DNA from: Escherichia coli
GTDB taxonomy: Bacteria; Pseudomonadota; Gammaproteobacteria; Enterobacterales; Enterobacteriaceae
DNA: 64,000 nucleotides
Reading direction: 5' to 3'
NCBI GenBank assembly: GCA_021307345.1
Contig: CP089930.1
Span: forward strand, 4,340,001 to 4,404,000
How positions within the stretch are numbered: the stretch's first letter is position 1; every line of letters starts with the position of its first letter. The position numbers were made by a program, and so were the translations under genes. The notes below the pieces were generated by a model. It searched no databases, had not been told where the DNA came from, and worked only from the letters and a program-made list of their open reading frames with translations. Positions 12,592 through 21,798 of this stretch are shown here, piece after piece.

Positions 12592-13773
12592 ATGATCCGT
12601 TCAACTTCATTAAGCGGCAAAAACAGGATTGTCCTGATAGCCGGCGTTCTAATGATTGCCACCACACTCCGTGTTACCTTCACCGGCGTAGCACCGTTAC
12701 TGGATACCATTCGTTCCGCTTACTCACTGACGACGGCGCAAACAGGGTTACTGACGACCTTACCTTTATTAGCCTTTGCCCTGATATCCCCTCTTGCCGC
12801 GTCGGTGGCTCGTCGTTTTGGTATAGAGCGCAGTCTGGTGGCTGCATTACTTTTGATTTGTGCTGGCATAGCAATTCGCTCTCTTCCTTCGGCTTACTTA
12901 TTATTTGGCGGTACGATTATCATTGGCTGTGGGATTGCATTAGGGAATGTCTTGCTACCTGGTCTCATTAAACGCGATTTTCCCCATTCCGTCGCCAGAC
13001 TTACCGGCGCATATTCCCTGACGATGGGCGCTGCAGCGGCGCTGGGGTCAGCTCTGGTGGTGCCGCTGGCTTTGAACGGTTTTGGCTGGCAGGGCGCGTT
13101 GCTCATGCTGATGTGTTTTCCTCTGCTGGCTCTATTTATATGGCTGCCGCAATGGCGTAATCAACAACATGTGAATTTGAGTACCTCACGCGCCTTACAT
13201 ACCCGGCGTATCTGGCGTTCGCCGCTTGCCTGGCAAGTGACGTTGTTTCTCGGTATCAACTCACTGGTCTATTACGTGATTATCGGCTGGCTTCCGGCGA
13301 TCCTCATCAGCCACGGCTACAGCGAGGCACAGGCTGGTTCGCTGCATGGTTTGTTGCAATTAGCCACTGCTGCTCCCGGTTTGCTGATCCCACTTTTCTT
13401 ACATCATGTGAAAGATCAGCGCGTTATTGCCGCTCTGGTCGCCTTAATGTGCGCAGTGGGTGCGGTTGGGCTCTGCTTTATGCCAGCACACGCTGTCACC
13501 TGGACTCTGCTTTTCGGTTTTGGTTCCGGGGCAACAATGATACTTGGACTAACGTTTATCGGACTGCGAGCAAGCTCTGCGCATCAGGCTGCTGCTCTTT
13601 CGGGTATGGCACAATCCGTCGGGTATCTGCTGGCAGCTTGTGGGCCGCCGCTAATGGGCAAAATACACGATGCTAACGGTGACTGGTCCACGCCACTGGT
13701 TGTTGTCGCAATTCTTTCGCTGCTGATGGCGATTTTTGGACTTTGCGCCGGAAGAGACAAAGAAATTCGTTGA
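12592..13773 (+). CDS. nimT: MFS exporter NimT (2-nitroimidazole transporter)
   Basis: The 393-residue protein has 12 predicted membrane helices and belongs to the CynX/NimT group of the major facilitator superfamily. The N-terminal part shows the helix 2-3 loop SVARRFGIERS and the C-terminal half begins after a cytosolic loop near residue 205. It is transcribed divergently from its repressor nimR with a 96-bp shared region. K-12 work assigns it to export of 2-nitroimidazole. The ATG at 12592 follows an AT-rich stretch without a strong Shine-Dalgarno (aatgagatatct). Confidence 0.94.
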   Translation: MIRSTSLSGKNRIVLIAGVLMIATTLRVTFTGVAPLLDTIRSAYSLTTAQTGLLTTLPLLAFALISPLAASVARRFGIERSLVAALLLICAGIAIRSLPSAYLLFGGTIIIGCGIALGNVLLPGLIKRDFPHSVARLTGAYSLTMGAAAALGSALVVPLALNGFGWQGALLMLMCFPLLALFIWLPQWRNQQHVNLSTSRALHTRRIWRSPLAWQVTLFLGINSLVYYVIIGWLPAILISHGYSEAQAGSLHGLLQLATAAPGLLIPLFLHHVKDQRVIAALVALMCAVGAVGLCFMPAHAVTWTLLFGFGSGATMILGLTFIGLRASSAHQAAALSGMAQSVGYLLAACGPPLMGKIHDANGDWSTPLVVVAILSLLMAIFGLCAGRDKEIR

Positions 13774-13827
13774 TGTCCGGTGCTATAGTGACGTGATAAA
13801 TCATGCGTGAAAGGGAGAACAAACACG

Positions 13828-14175
13828 ATGAATATTCAGTGTAAACGCGTTTATGATCCGGCTGAACAGAGCGATGGTTATCGCGTACTGGTCGACCGTC
13901 TCTGGCCGCGTGGTATCAAGAAAACAGACTTAGCACTTGATGAGTGGGACAAAGAGATCACGCCGTCAACGGAACTGCGCAAAGCCTTTCACGGCGAAGC
14001 GATCGATTTTAAAACCTTTCGCGAACAATATATTGCAGAACTGGCGCAACACGAGCCAGAAGGGAAGCGGCTGGCGGAAATCGCCCAAAAACAGCCGCTG
14101 ACCCTGCTCTACTCAGCAAAAAATACCACGCAAAACCATGCGCTGGTGCTGGCCGACTGGCTGCGAAGCTTGTGA
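13828..14175 (+). CDS. yeaO: DUF488 family protein YeaO
   Basis: The 115-residue cytosolic protein belongs to the DUF488 family, with the family hallmark VLVDRLWPRGIKK near the N-terminus and a conserved LLYSAKNTTQNHA segment near the C-terminus. The ATG at 13828 is favoured over the in-frame ATG at 13807 because AAGGGAG lies at a suitable distance upstream and the family starts MNIQCKRVYDP. It is 54 bases downstream of nimT on the same strand and may be co-transcribed. Function is unknown. Confidence 0.93.
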   Translation: MNIQCKRVYDPAEQSDGYRVLVDRLWPRGIKKTDLALDEWDKEITPSTELRKAFHGEAIDFKTFREQYIAELAQHEPEGKRLAEIAQKQPLTLLYSAKNTTQNHALVLADWLRSL

Positions 14176-14186
14176 TTTTAGCCTGG

Positions 14187-14217
14187 CATCCGGCGGTTAT
14201 TTTTCACCCGCCGGATG
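14187..14217. repeat. Inverted repeat covering the yeaO-yoaF junction
   Basis: A perfect 10-bp inverted repeat (catccggcgg / ccgccggatg) with an 11-nt spacer lies between the convergent yeaO and yoaF genes and includes the yoaF stop codon. The arms resemble REP ends; it could also help transcription end on both strands. Confidence 0.65.
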
Positions 14218-14451
14218 ATCCCGTCGCCATAATGCCCATTCATCAATCGTTTCACCGCCCGCTAATTTGCAATTGTTGCTGACCCCTTGCGATGTCTGCA
14301 CGGGAATGAGCGTACCGCCTTTCTGTTGGCAGTAGACCGACGCCGGATTCGCCATCCCAACATGCGGCGGTTTTGGTGCATCGGGTTGAGAAGTGGTTGA
14401 ACATCCCGCAAGAATTAACAGGCAAGGCAGAGTAAAACTGATAATTTTCAT
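14197..14451 (-). CDS. yoaF: DUF333 outer membrane lipoprotein YoaF
   Basis: The 84-residue protein has a lipoprotein signal peptide with lipobox LAGC (Cys17) followed by Ser-Thr, predicting outer-membrane sorting. The mature part contains the DUF333 motif ANPASVYCQQKGGTL with two conserved cysteines and ends WALWRRDHPAGEK. A GATCAACGA stretch precedes the ATG. The gene converges on yeaO. Function unknown; family members are small haemolysin-like or copper-related lipoproteins. Confidence 0.92.
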   Translation of the reverse strand: MKIISFTLPCLLILAGCSTTSQPDAPKPPHVGMANPASVYCQQKGGTLIPVQTSQGVSNNCKLAGGETIDEWALWRRDHPAGEK

Positions 14452-14635
14452 TCGTTGATCTCACACGTTTATCTACGCCTTAGAGTATCGCGGTATCGTT
14501 TTGTTTTGCAGCACTATTTATTTTACATTCACTTAAAATATATTACGGCTAGTTTCATCTTCTTTGATGATGTTTTATCATGCCTGCAAAGATTAAATAA
14601 TCAGCATTTTACCCGCCGTATCCTGGAGTTCTTTC

Positions 14636-15661
14636 GTGTCAGATCAGATTATTGCCCGCGTCTCGCAGTCACTCGCCTCAGAACATTCTCTGGAAAGTCT
14701 GGTTCGACAACTTCTGGAGATGCTGGAAATGGTCACCGACATGGAATCGACCTATTTGACAAAGGTGGATATTGACGCGCGTCTGCAACATATCCTGTTT
14801 GCCCGTAACAGCCAGAAAATGCACATCCCGGAGAATTTTACCGTCTCGTGGGATTACTCGTTGTGCAAACGCGCCATTGATGAAAACTGTTTTTTCAGCG
14901 ATGAAGTTCCCGACCGTTGGGGTGACTGCATTGCGGCACGCAATCTCGGTATTACCACATTCCTGAGCACACCAATTCACTTACCGGATGGATCATTCTA
15001 TGGCACGCTTTGCGCCGCCAGCAGTGAAAAGCGCCCGTGGAGTGAACGCGCAGAGCAGGTTTTGCAGCTATTCGCCGGACTGATTGCACAATATATTCAA
15101 AAAGAGGCGCTGGTTGAGCAATTACGTGAAGCCAATGCCGCTCTGATTGCGCAATCTTACACCGACTCGTTGACCGGCCTACCAAATCGACGGGCTATTT
15201 TTGATAATCTGACGACGTTGTTTTCCCTCGCACGACATCTGAAACGTAAGGCAATTATTGCTTTTATCGACCTGGATAACTTCAAATTAATCAACGACCG
15301 ATTTGGCCACAATAGTGGCGATCTGTTTCTTATTCAGGTTGGCGAGCGCCTCACCAGGCTACATCAGAATGGCGAGATTATTGGTCGTCTTGGCGGTGAT
15401 GAATTTTTGGTCGTTTCCCTGGCTAATGAAAACGCCGATATCCAGTCACTGCGTGAGCGTATCCAACAGCAAATACGTGGAGAATATCACTTGGGTGATA
15501 TTGATCTGTTTTATCCTGGCGCCAGTCTTGGCGTAGTAGAAGTGGATCCTGAAACCACCGATGCCGACAGTGCCCTACATGCTGCCGATATCGCGATGTA
15601 TCAGGAGAAAAAACACAAACTGAAAACCCCTTTTGTCGCGCATTCAGACAGGCACTCCTGA
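14636..15661 (+). CDS. dgcP: Diguanylate cyclase DgcP with GAF domain
   Basis: The 341-residue cytosolic protein has an N-terminal GAF sensor domain (about 15-155) and a C-terminal GGDEF domain (about 175-335) with the intact active site GGDEF at 253-257, so it should synthesise c-di-GMP. The start is a GTG at 14636 with a CTGGAG ribosome-binding site 8 bases upstream. No membrane segment is visible. Small genes yoaK and yoaJ follow on the same strand. Confidence 0.95.
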   Translation: MSDQIIARVSQSLASEHSLESLVRQLLEMLEMVTDMESTYLTKVDIDARLQHILFARNSQKMHIPENFTVSWDYSLCKRAIDENCFFSDEVPDRWGDCIAARNLGITTFLSTPIHLPDGSFYGTLCAASSEKRPWSERAEQVLQLFAGLIAQYIQKEALVEQLREANAALIAQSYTDSLTGLPNRRAIFDNLTTLFSLARHLKRKAIIAFIDLDNFKLINDRFGHNSGDLFLIQVGERLTRLHQNGEIIGRLGGDEFLVVSLANENADIQSLRERIQQQIRGEYHLGDIDLFYPGASLGVVEVDPETTDADSALHAADIAMYQEKKHKLKTPFVAHSDRHS

Positions 15662-15693
15662 GGCGTATTCACATCCTTTTCTTTGGTGGTAAC

Positions 15694-15792
15694 ATGCGAA
15701 TCGGTATTGTTTTTCCCGTCGTGATCTTTATTACGGCAGTCGTATTTTTAGCGTGGTTTTTTATTGGTGGCTATGCGGCCCCAGGGGCATAA
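15694..15792 (+). CDS. yoaK: Small membrane protein YoaK
   Basis: The 32-residue protein is almost entirely one hydrophobic helix (GIVFPVVIFITAVVFLAWFF) with a one-arginine head and a short tail GGYAAPGA. It matches the known K-12 small membrane protein YoaK. A TTGGTGGTAAC sequence with a GGTGG ribosome-binding site precedes the ATG. It is followed after 2 bases by yoaJ, so the two are co-translated or coupled. Confidence 0.9.
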   Translation: MRIGIVFPVVIFITAVVFLAWFFIGGYAAPGA

Positions 15793-15794
15793 AG

Positions 15795-15869
15795 ATGAAA
15801 AAAACAACGATTATTATGATGGGCGTGGCGATTATTGTCGTTCTTGGCACCGAGCTGGGATGGTGGTAA
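15795..15869 (+). CDS. yoaJ: Small membrane protein YoaJ
   Basis: The 24-residue protein begins MKKTTIIMMG and continues with a hydrophobic helix ending in TELGWW. It matches K-12 YoaJ, one of the small membrane proteins detected experimentally. Its ATG lies 2 bases after the yoaK stop, with GGGGCATAAAG upstream as ribosome-binding site, suggesting coupling to yoaK. A hairpin follows. Confidence 0.9.
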   Translation: MKKTTIIMMGVAIIVVLGTELGWW

Positions 15870-15889
15870 TACCGCGTCGATAAAATAGC

Positions 15890-15913
15890 AAAGGCTGCCT
15901 GTAGGCAGCCTTT
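15890..15913. terminator. Bidirectional terminator between yoaJ and yeaQ
   Basis: A near-perfect stem aaaggctgcc / ggcagccttt with a short loop lies between the converging yoaKJ and yeaQ transcripts, with T-rich sequence on the plus side (tttgtacttt). Confidence 0.75.
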
Positions 15914-15926
15914 GTACTTTTCAGTA

Positions 15927-16175
15927 TTAACTTTTGACTTTTCTGTAGATAAACAGCACGACAAGCGCACCAATCACGGCAACCACAAAACTACCAAAGT
16001 TGAAGCCATCGACTTTGCCAAAACCAAACAGTGTACTGATCCATCCACCAACTACGGCACCGATAATTCCCAGCAGGATGGTCATAAAGAATCCACCACC
16101 ATCTTTACCAGGCATGATCCACTTCGCCAGAATACCGGCAATAAGTCCAAAAATAATCCATGACAGAATGCCCAT
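15927..16175 (-). CDS. yeaQ: GlsB/YeaQ/YmgE family membrane protein
   Basis: The 82-residue protein has three hydrophobic segments with glycine-rich helices (GLIAGILAKW, LLGIIGAVVGGWIS) characteristic of the transglycosylase-associated (Tag) / YeaQ family of stress-induced inner membrane proteins. A GTGAGGAAAC ribosome-binding site precedes the ATG. It is a single gene, upstream spaced 148 bases from yoaG. In E. coli the family is typically RpoS-dependent; molecular function is unknown. Confidence 0.94.
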   Translation of the reverse strand: MGILSWIIFGLIAGILAKWIMPGKDGGGFFMTILLGIIGAVVGGWISTLFGFGKVDGFNFGSFVVAVIGALVVLFIYRKVKS

Positions 16176-16323
16176 TGTTTCCTCACTTATCTGTTTTGCA
16201 TTAGCGGGTTAGTCGCTGATAAAAAGCATAGCACAACATAAGAGAGGCAAGAATTGTGATATGTGTCACAGAGCATTTTTTTTTACAATGCCGCAGAATT
16301 AGCGCCATCTACATTAGCAATAA

Positions 16324-16506
16324 TTACCAACCACAAACATCATGCTCATTTTCCGTGTCATAAGAGCGCACGGTATTGACGAGATCTTTGATCACTTCGG
16401 CCGCCACTTCTGGCACCAGTAATGTCATCGGCGTCTCTGTTTCGTAATCGACAGAAACGCCATTACTGTTATTGGTGACGGTTACGGTATACGTTGCTTT
16501 GCCCAT
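16324..16506 (-). CDS. yoaG: DUF1869 small protein YoaG
   Basis: The 60-residue cytosolic protein belongs to the DUF1869 family, with the pattern YTVTVTNNSNGVSVDYETE. It forms an operon with yeaR, 3 bases upstream, which is strongly induced by nitrate and nitric oxide in E. coli. No catalytic motif is visible. Function unknown. Confidence 0.94.
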   Translation of the reverse strand: MGKATYTVTVTNNSNGVSVDYETETPMTLLVPEVAAEVIKDLVNTVRSYDTENEHDVCGW

Positions 16507-16509
16507 AAT

Positions 16510-16869
16510 TCATTTCCCGCTATGAATGACTTTCCGCTGTTTTGCACCTTCCATCAGGACTTCAGGAGCAACGAAGAAGTCGATGTTAAAATAAGTATCG
16601 TCAGTCATGGCTTCAATATTGTGCCACTTTTCCGGCGGGAACACTGCGAATTGACCTGCTTCGATGAGGATCACCTGATCAGGTTCTGCGCTGTGTTCAT
16701 CGGCGTAGCCGAGATATTTGACCGCCCCATGCATAACGGACAGGCGTGGATAAACACCCGGACGCGTTCCTTTATCAAGATGACGTTCGAATATTCCGGC
16801 AGGCGCAGTTTGTTTATTCCAGAAAGGTGTTGAGCGCGTATGAATGTAATTTTGTGGGATTTGCAGCAT
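16510..16869 (-). CDS. yeaR: Cupin protein YeaR (TehB-like N-terminal domain family)
   Basis: The 119-residue cupin-fold protein (DUF1971 family) is the first gene of the yeaR-yoaG operon. I placed the start at 16869, where GGAGGG lies 7 bases upstream and the family begins MLQIPQNYIHTR; the frame is open for 12 more codons. In E. coli the operon is activated by nitrate via NarL without FNR and repressed by NsrR, suggesting a role in nitrosative or tellurite-type stress, but no enzymatic activity is established. Confidence 0.95.
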   Translation of the reverse strand: MLQIPQNYIHTRSTPFWNKQTAPAGIFERHLDKGTRPGVYPRLSVMHGAVKYLGYADEHSAEPDQVILIEAGQFAVFPPEKWHNIEAMTDDTYFNIDFFVAPEVLMEGAKQRKVIHSGK

Positions 16870-16935
16870 CCTTTTCCCTCCTTCGGTAAATGTGCTGAAA
16901 ACCATTTATTCCAGCCGTTTCAGGGTACGCCTGAT

Positions 16936-16958
16936 AATTTGCATTTTAAATACCATTT
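16936..16958 (-). promoter_or_regulatory. NsrR operator candidate upstream of yeaR
   Basis: A 23-bp 11-1-11 imperfect palindrome centred at 16947 matches the NsrR consensus. On the minus strand the second half, AAATGCAAATT, matches at 10 of 11 positions and the first half is weaker. It lies about 67-90 bases upstream of the yeaR ATG. NsrR control of yeaR-yoaG is established in K-12; the exact position is my inference. Confidence 0.6.
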
Positions 16959-17014
16959 ATTGGTTACTTTTTAGCGTCATCCAGGCGGTGAATATAGATG
17001 TATTTCAGGAGGGA

Positions 17015-17034
17015 AGCCCGCAGCATCGCGGGCT
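17015..17034 (-). terminator. Hairpin downstream of leuE
   Basis: A 7-bp GC-rich stem (agcccgc / gcgggct) with a 6-nt loop lies 8 bases past the leuE stop. The following T-tract on the minus strand is short and interrupted, so termination may be weak. Confidence 0.55.
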
Positions 17035-17041
17035 GAAAGCA

Positions 17042-17749
<708 letters not shown>

Positions 17750-17801
17750 TTAGAAAGGAGAAAATCAGGTTGTAACCTGAGAACAGAGTAAAAAATTGCA
17801 C

Positions 17802-18719
17802 TCATTCCAGTGAAAAATTCGGGTAATGATTTGCAAAATACTGGCGCAAAAACTCTACCGTAATCCGTACTTTTGCGGATGTCGCCAGCCTTGAGACATA
17901 AACAGCCCAGACATTTGCTGGCTGATAATATTCAGGTAAAACCTGTACCAGATGCCCACTGGCAATATTTTCACTAACGTCCCACCAGGAGCGCAACGCA
18001 ATTCCCTGCCCATCGAGACACCACTGATGGACAATTTCACCATGATTAGACGACATCGATCCGGTGACTTTAATGGCATGGTGACCTTCTTTATTGCGCA
18101 ATTGCCAGACACCAAACGGATGATCGCGCTCTTTTATGACCAGGCAGGGTAACGCAGAAAGATCCGTTAAATGTTTCGGTGCACCATATCGCGCAATAAA
18201 CCCCGGCGATGCGCAGAGAATACGGTAATTGGTCGCCAGTTTGCGGGCAATTAAGTTAGGTGCAATGTCGTCGCCAATACGAATATCCAGATCGACCCCT
18301 TCATTGACCAAATCGACCAACCGGTCTTCCACATCAAAACGTAACTCCAGTTGCGGATACGCTTTCGCAAGTGCTGACAGTGCCGGAGCTACCACCTGCC
18401 GTCCAAACCCAAAACTGCTGATAATACGCAGCATTCCCTGCGGCACCTGGCGCACGTCGGAAAGCTCATCCATCATCTGCCCGACATCCTGCAAAATCCG
18501 CTGCGCCCATTCATAAATCCGCTCGCCTTCCTCGGTAATGGTGACGCGACGGGTGGTGCGGTGTAATAGCACCACGTTCAAGGTTTGCTCCAGCAAGGCG
18601 ATGCGCTTGCTGACGAAAGCCGGTGAAACGCCCAGTTCTTCCGCCACGGCAGCAAAACCGGCCCGGCGAGCCACCAGCATAAAGACGCGCAAATCGTTCA
18701 GCAGCGGTAAATTATTCAT
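17802..18719 (-). CDS. dmlR: LysR-family activator DmlR of D-malate catabolism
   Basis: The 305-residue regulator has an N-terminal winged helix-turn-helix (about 5-65, FAAVAEELGVSPAFVSKRIALLE) and a C-terminal LysR effector domain. In K-12 it activates the divergent dmlA in response to D-malate or L-malate. I chose the ATG at 18719 (MNNLPLLNDLR), which matches the K-12 start; an in-frame ATG at 18740 would add seven residues, and neither has a strong ribosome-binding site. The protein ends in NFSLE, two residues shorter than K-12 DmlR as I remember it. Confidence 0.94.
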   Translation of the reverse strand: MNNLPLLNDLRVFMLVARRAGFAAVAEELGVSPAFVSKRIALLEQTLNVVLLHRTTRRVTITEEGERIYEWAQRILQDVGQMMDELSDVRQVPQGMLRIISSFGFGRQVVAPALSALAKAYPQLELRFDVEDRLVDLVNEGVDLDIRIGDDIAPNLIARKLATNYRILCASPGFIARYGAPKHLTDLSALPCLVIKERDHPFGVWQLRNKEGHHAIKVTGSMSSNHGEIVHQWCLDGQGIALRSWWDVSENIASGHLVQVLPEYYQPANVWAVYVSRLATSAKVRITVEFLRQYFANHYPNFSLE

Positions 18720-18756
18720 GATTCGTGTTTTATGTTTCACCAGTTGCGGGGATTAA

Positions 18757-18810
18757 TTCCTGATCAGTCAATTATAGGATGGTGGAGTTGTCAATTTTGC
18801 TGATCAGGAA
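18757..18810. promoter_or_regulatory. Long inverted repeat, candidate DmlR operator
   Basis: A perfect 11-bp inverted repeat, TTCCTGATCAG at 18757-18767 and CTGATCAGGAA at 18800-18810, brackets the dmlR/dmlA divergent promoter region. Centres are 43 bp apart (about four helical turns). The distal arm overlaps the purine-rich ribosome-binding region of dmlA. Assignment to DmlR is inferred from position. Confidence 0.5.
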
Positions 18811-18821
18811 GTGAGAACCTA

Positions 18822-19907
18822 ATGATGAAAACGATGCGTATTGCTGCGATCCCTGGAGACGGGATTGGCAAAGAAGTCCTTCCTGAAGGGATTCGTGTGT
18901 TACAGGCTGCTGCTGAACGCTGGGGCTTTGCCTTAAGTTTTGAGCAGATGGAGTGGGCAAGTTGCGAGTATTACATCCATCACGGCAAAATGATGCCGGA
19001 CGACTGGCATGAACAACTCAGCGGTTTCGACGCTATCTACTTTGGTGCCGTCGGCTGGCCGGACACCGTTCCGGATCATATTTCGTTATGGGGGTCGCTG
19101 CTGAAATTTCGCCGCGAGTTTGATCAGTACGTTAACCTGCGCCCGGTACGCCTCTTTCCCGGCGTTCCCTGCCCACTGGCGGGTAAACAGCCTGGCGACA
19201 TCGATTTTTACGTGGTGCGCGAAAATACGGAAGGCGAATACTCGTCTCTGGGCGGTCGACTGAATGAAGGAACGGAACATGAGGTTGTCATCCAGGAATC
19301 GGTATTTACCCGCCGTGGCGTCGATCGCATTTTGCAATATGCTTTTGAGCTGGCACAAAGCCGCCCGCGCAAAACCCTGACTTCTGCCACGAAATCTAAC
19401 GGTTTAGCCATTAGTATGCCGTACTGGGATGAGCGAGTAGAAGCAATGGCAGAAAATTACCCGGAAATCCACTGGGACAAGCAGCATATTGATATACTCT
19501 GCGCGCGCTTTGTGATGCAGCCGGAACGCTTTGATGTGGTGGTAGCGTCTAATTTATTTGGCGATATTCTTTCCGATCTTGGCCCGGCCTGCACCGGCAC
19601 GATTGGTATTGCGCCTTCAGCCAACCTGAATCCGGAGCGCACTTTCCCGTCGCTCTTCGAGCCAGTCCACGGTTCCGCGCCAGATATCTACGGTAAAAAT
19701 ATTGCCAACCCTATCGCGACGATTTGGGCCGGGGCAATGATGCTGGATTTCCTTGGCAATGGCGATGAGCGTTTCCAGCAAGCGCACAACGACATTCTGG
19801 CAGCGATTGAAGAAGTGATTGCTCACGGGCCGAAAACACCCGATATGAAAGGTAATGCCACCACGCCACAGGTTGCCGACGCGATTTGCAAAATTATTTT
19901 GCGTTAA
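18822..19907 (+). CDS. dmlA: D-malate dehydrogenase (decarboxylating)
   Basis: The 361-residue enzyme oxidatively decarboxylates D-malate to pyruvate and CO2 with NAD+, allowing aerobic growth on D-malate. It is a member of the beta-decarboxylating dehydrogenase family with isopropylmalate and isocitrate dehydrogenases: IPGDGIGKEV near residue 9, substrate-binding arginines in LKFRREFDQYVNLRP, and the metal and cofactor motif NLFGDILSDL followed by EPVHGSAPDIYGK. Two ATG codons are adjacent (18822 and 18825). It is divergent from its activator dmlR. Confidence 0.96.
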   Translation: MMKTMRIAAIPGDGIGKEVLPEGIRVLQAAAERWGFALSFEQMEWASCEYYIHHGKMMPDDWHEQLSGFDAIYFGAVGWPDTVPDHISLWGSLLKFRREFDQYVNLRPVRLFPGVPCPLAGKQPGDIDFYVVRENTEGEYSSLGGRLNEGTEHEVVIQESVFTRRGVDRILQYAFELAQSRPRKTLTSATKSNGLAISMPYWDERVEAMAENYPEIHWDKQHIDILCARFVMQPERFDVVVASNLFGDILSDLGPACTGTIGIAPSANLNPERTFPSLFEPVHGSAPDIYGKNIANPIATIWAGAMMLDFLGNGDERFQQAHNDILAAIEEVIAHGPKTPDMKGNATTPQVADAICKIILR

Positions 19908-19926
19908 GGTCAAACCAGTTTATTTG

Positions 19927-19952
19927 AACCGCGTCACTGACGCGGTTTTTTT
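19927..19952 (+). terminator. Intrinsic terminator of dmlA
   Basis: A perfect 9-bp stem (aaccgcgtc / gacgcggtt) with a 3-nt loop is followed by seven T residues, 20 bases past the dmlA stop. Confidence 0.92.
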
Positions 19953-20156
19953 ATTCGTTCTTTACAGTAAATAACCTGCGTCATTTCACCTTTTATTGTT
20001 TCCGTTTCGTGTTTTATGGCTTTCCGTATTCTTAATTGTTTAATTTATGTAACATGCAAATAATCAATTTGTTAAACACAACAAAAGTTCATTACCCTGC
20101 AAATAATTACAACTGGCAAAAGCCAGCGACGGGCTTTTATGCCCAGGAGATGACTC

Positions 20157-21767
20157 ATGATGAGCAATGTTAAGAAAAAAGATTTGCCGCTGATTAGCAT
20201 CAGCCTGGTGGCCATTCTTTTCATCGCAGCCACATTAAGCCTTTTTCCGCAACAGTCGGCCGACGCGGCCAACGCAATATACAGTTTAGTTACCCGCACG
20301 CTGGGTTCCGCCGTACAGGTATTAGTTTTGCTGGCAATGGGGCTGGTAATTTATTTAGCCACCAGCAAATACGGCAATATTCGTCTTGGCGAAGGTAAAC
20401 CGGAATACAGTACGCTCTCCTGGCTGTTTATGTTTATTTGCGCCGGATTAGGTTCCTCCACGCTTTATTGGGGCGTAGCGGAGTGGGCCTATTATTATCA
20501 AACGCCGGGTTTAAATATCGTGCCGCGTTCACAGCAGGCACTGGAATTTAGCGTTCCCTACTCCTTTTTCCATTGGGGCATCAGCGCCTGGGCAACTTAT
20601 ACGCTGGCCTCATTAATCATGGCTTACCACTTTCATGTGCGGAAAAATAAAGGGCTGAGTCTTTCCGGCATTATTGCTGCTATTACCGGCGTTCGCCCGC
20701 AAGGCCCATGGGGAAAACTGGTGGACTTAATGTTCCTGATCGCCACTGTCGGCGCACTGACCATTTCCCTTGTTGTCACCGCAGCAACCTTTACCCGTGG
20801 GCTTTCCGCGCTGACCGGTTTACCCGATAACTTCACCGTGCAGGCATTTGTGATCCTGCTTTCCGGCGGCATTTTTTGCCTAAGCTCGTGGATAGGTATC
20901 AACAACGGTTTACAACGTCTGAGCAAAATGGTCGGCTGGGGCGCGTTCCTGCTGCCATTGCTGGTTTTGATTGTCGGTCCAACCGAGTTTATTACCAACA
21001 GCATCATCAATGCCATCGGCCTGACCACACAAAACTTCTTACAGATGAGCTTATTTACCGATCCGCTTGGCGATGGTTCATTTACCCGCAACTGGACCGT
21101 TTTCTATTGGCTGTGGTGGATCTCTTACACCCCCGGCGTGGCAATGTTTGTCACCCGCGTATCACGTGGTCGTAAGATCAAAGAAGTTATCTGGGGGCTG
21201 ATCCTCGGTAGCACCGTCGGCTGCTGGTTCTTCTTCGGCGTGATGGAAAGCTTCGCCATTCATCAGTTTATCAAAGGGATAATCAACGTTCCGCAGGTGC
21301 TGGAAACGTTGGGCGGTGAAACGGCTGTTCAACAAGTTCTGATGTCGTTGCCAGCCGGTAAATTGTTCCTTGCCGCTTATCTGGGCGTGATGATTATTTT
21401 CCTCGCCTCGCATATGGATGCGGTGGCCTACACCATGGCGGCGACCAGCACGCGAAATCTTCAGGAAGGTGATGATCCAGACCGTGGGCTGCGTCTTTTC
21501 TGGTGCGTGGTAATCACCCTGATCCCGCTTTCAATTCTGTTCACCGGCGCGTCGCTGGAAACCATGAAAACTACCGTCGTACTTACAGCCCTTCCCTTTC
21601 TCGTCATTTTACTGGTGAAAGTGGGCGGATTTATTCGCTGGCTGAAACAGGATTACGCCGATATTCCGGCTCATCAAATTGAACATTATCTCCCGCAGAC
21701 ACCGGTTGAAGCCCCGGAAAAAACGCCAGTGCTCCCTGCGGGAACCGTATTCAAAGGCGACAACTGA
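20157..21767 (+). CDS. yeaV: BCCT-family betaine/carnitine/choline transporter YeaV
   Basis: The 536-residue protein has 12 predicted membrane helices and the BCCT family segment [23 protein letters not shown]. It should import a quaternary ammonium compound. AGGAGA lies 7 bases upstream of the first of two overlapping ATG starts (20157 and 20160), which gives a normal family length. It precedes yeaW and yeaX, which encode a carnitine-monooxygenase-type Rieske system, so uptake of carnitine or a related betaine for oxidation to trimethylamine is the likely operon role. Substrate is inferred. Confidence 0.94.
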   Translation: MMSNVKKKDLPLISISLVAILFIAATLSLFPQQSADAANAIYSLVTRTLGSAVQVLVLLAMGLVIYLATSKYGNIRLGEGKPEYSTLSWLFMFICAGLGSSTLYWGVAEWAYYYQTPGLNIVPRSQQALEFSVPYSFFHWGISAWATYTLASLIMAYHFHVRKNKGLSLSGIIAAITGVRPQGPWGKLVDLMFLIATVGALTISLVVTAATFTRGLSALTGLPDNFTVQAFVILLSGGIFCLSSWIGINNGLQRLSKMVGWGAFLLPLLVLIVGPTEFITNSIINAIGLTTQNFLQMSLFTDPLGDGSFTRNWTVFYWLWWISYTPGVAMFVTRVSRGRKIKEVIWGLILGSTVGCWFFFGVMESFAIHQFIKGIINVPQVLETLGGETAVQQVLMSLPAGKLFLAAYLGVMIIFLASHMDAVAYTMAATSTRNLQEGDDPDRGLRLFWCVVITLIPLSILFTGASLETMKTTVVLTALPFLVILLVKVGGFIRWLKQDYADIPAHQIEHYLPQTPVEAPEKTPVLPAGTVFKGDN

Positions 21768-21798
21768 GCGCCATCATCCTAACGATAAAGGTATCCCT

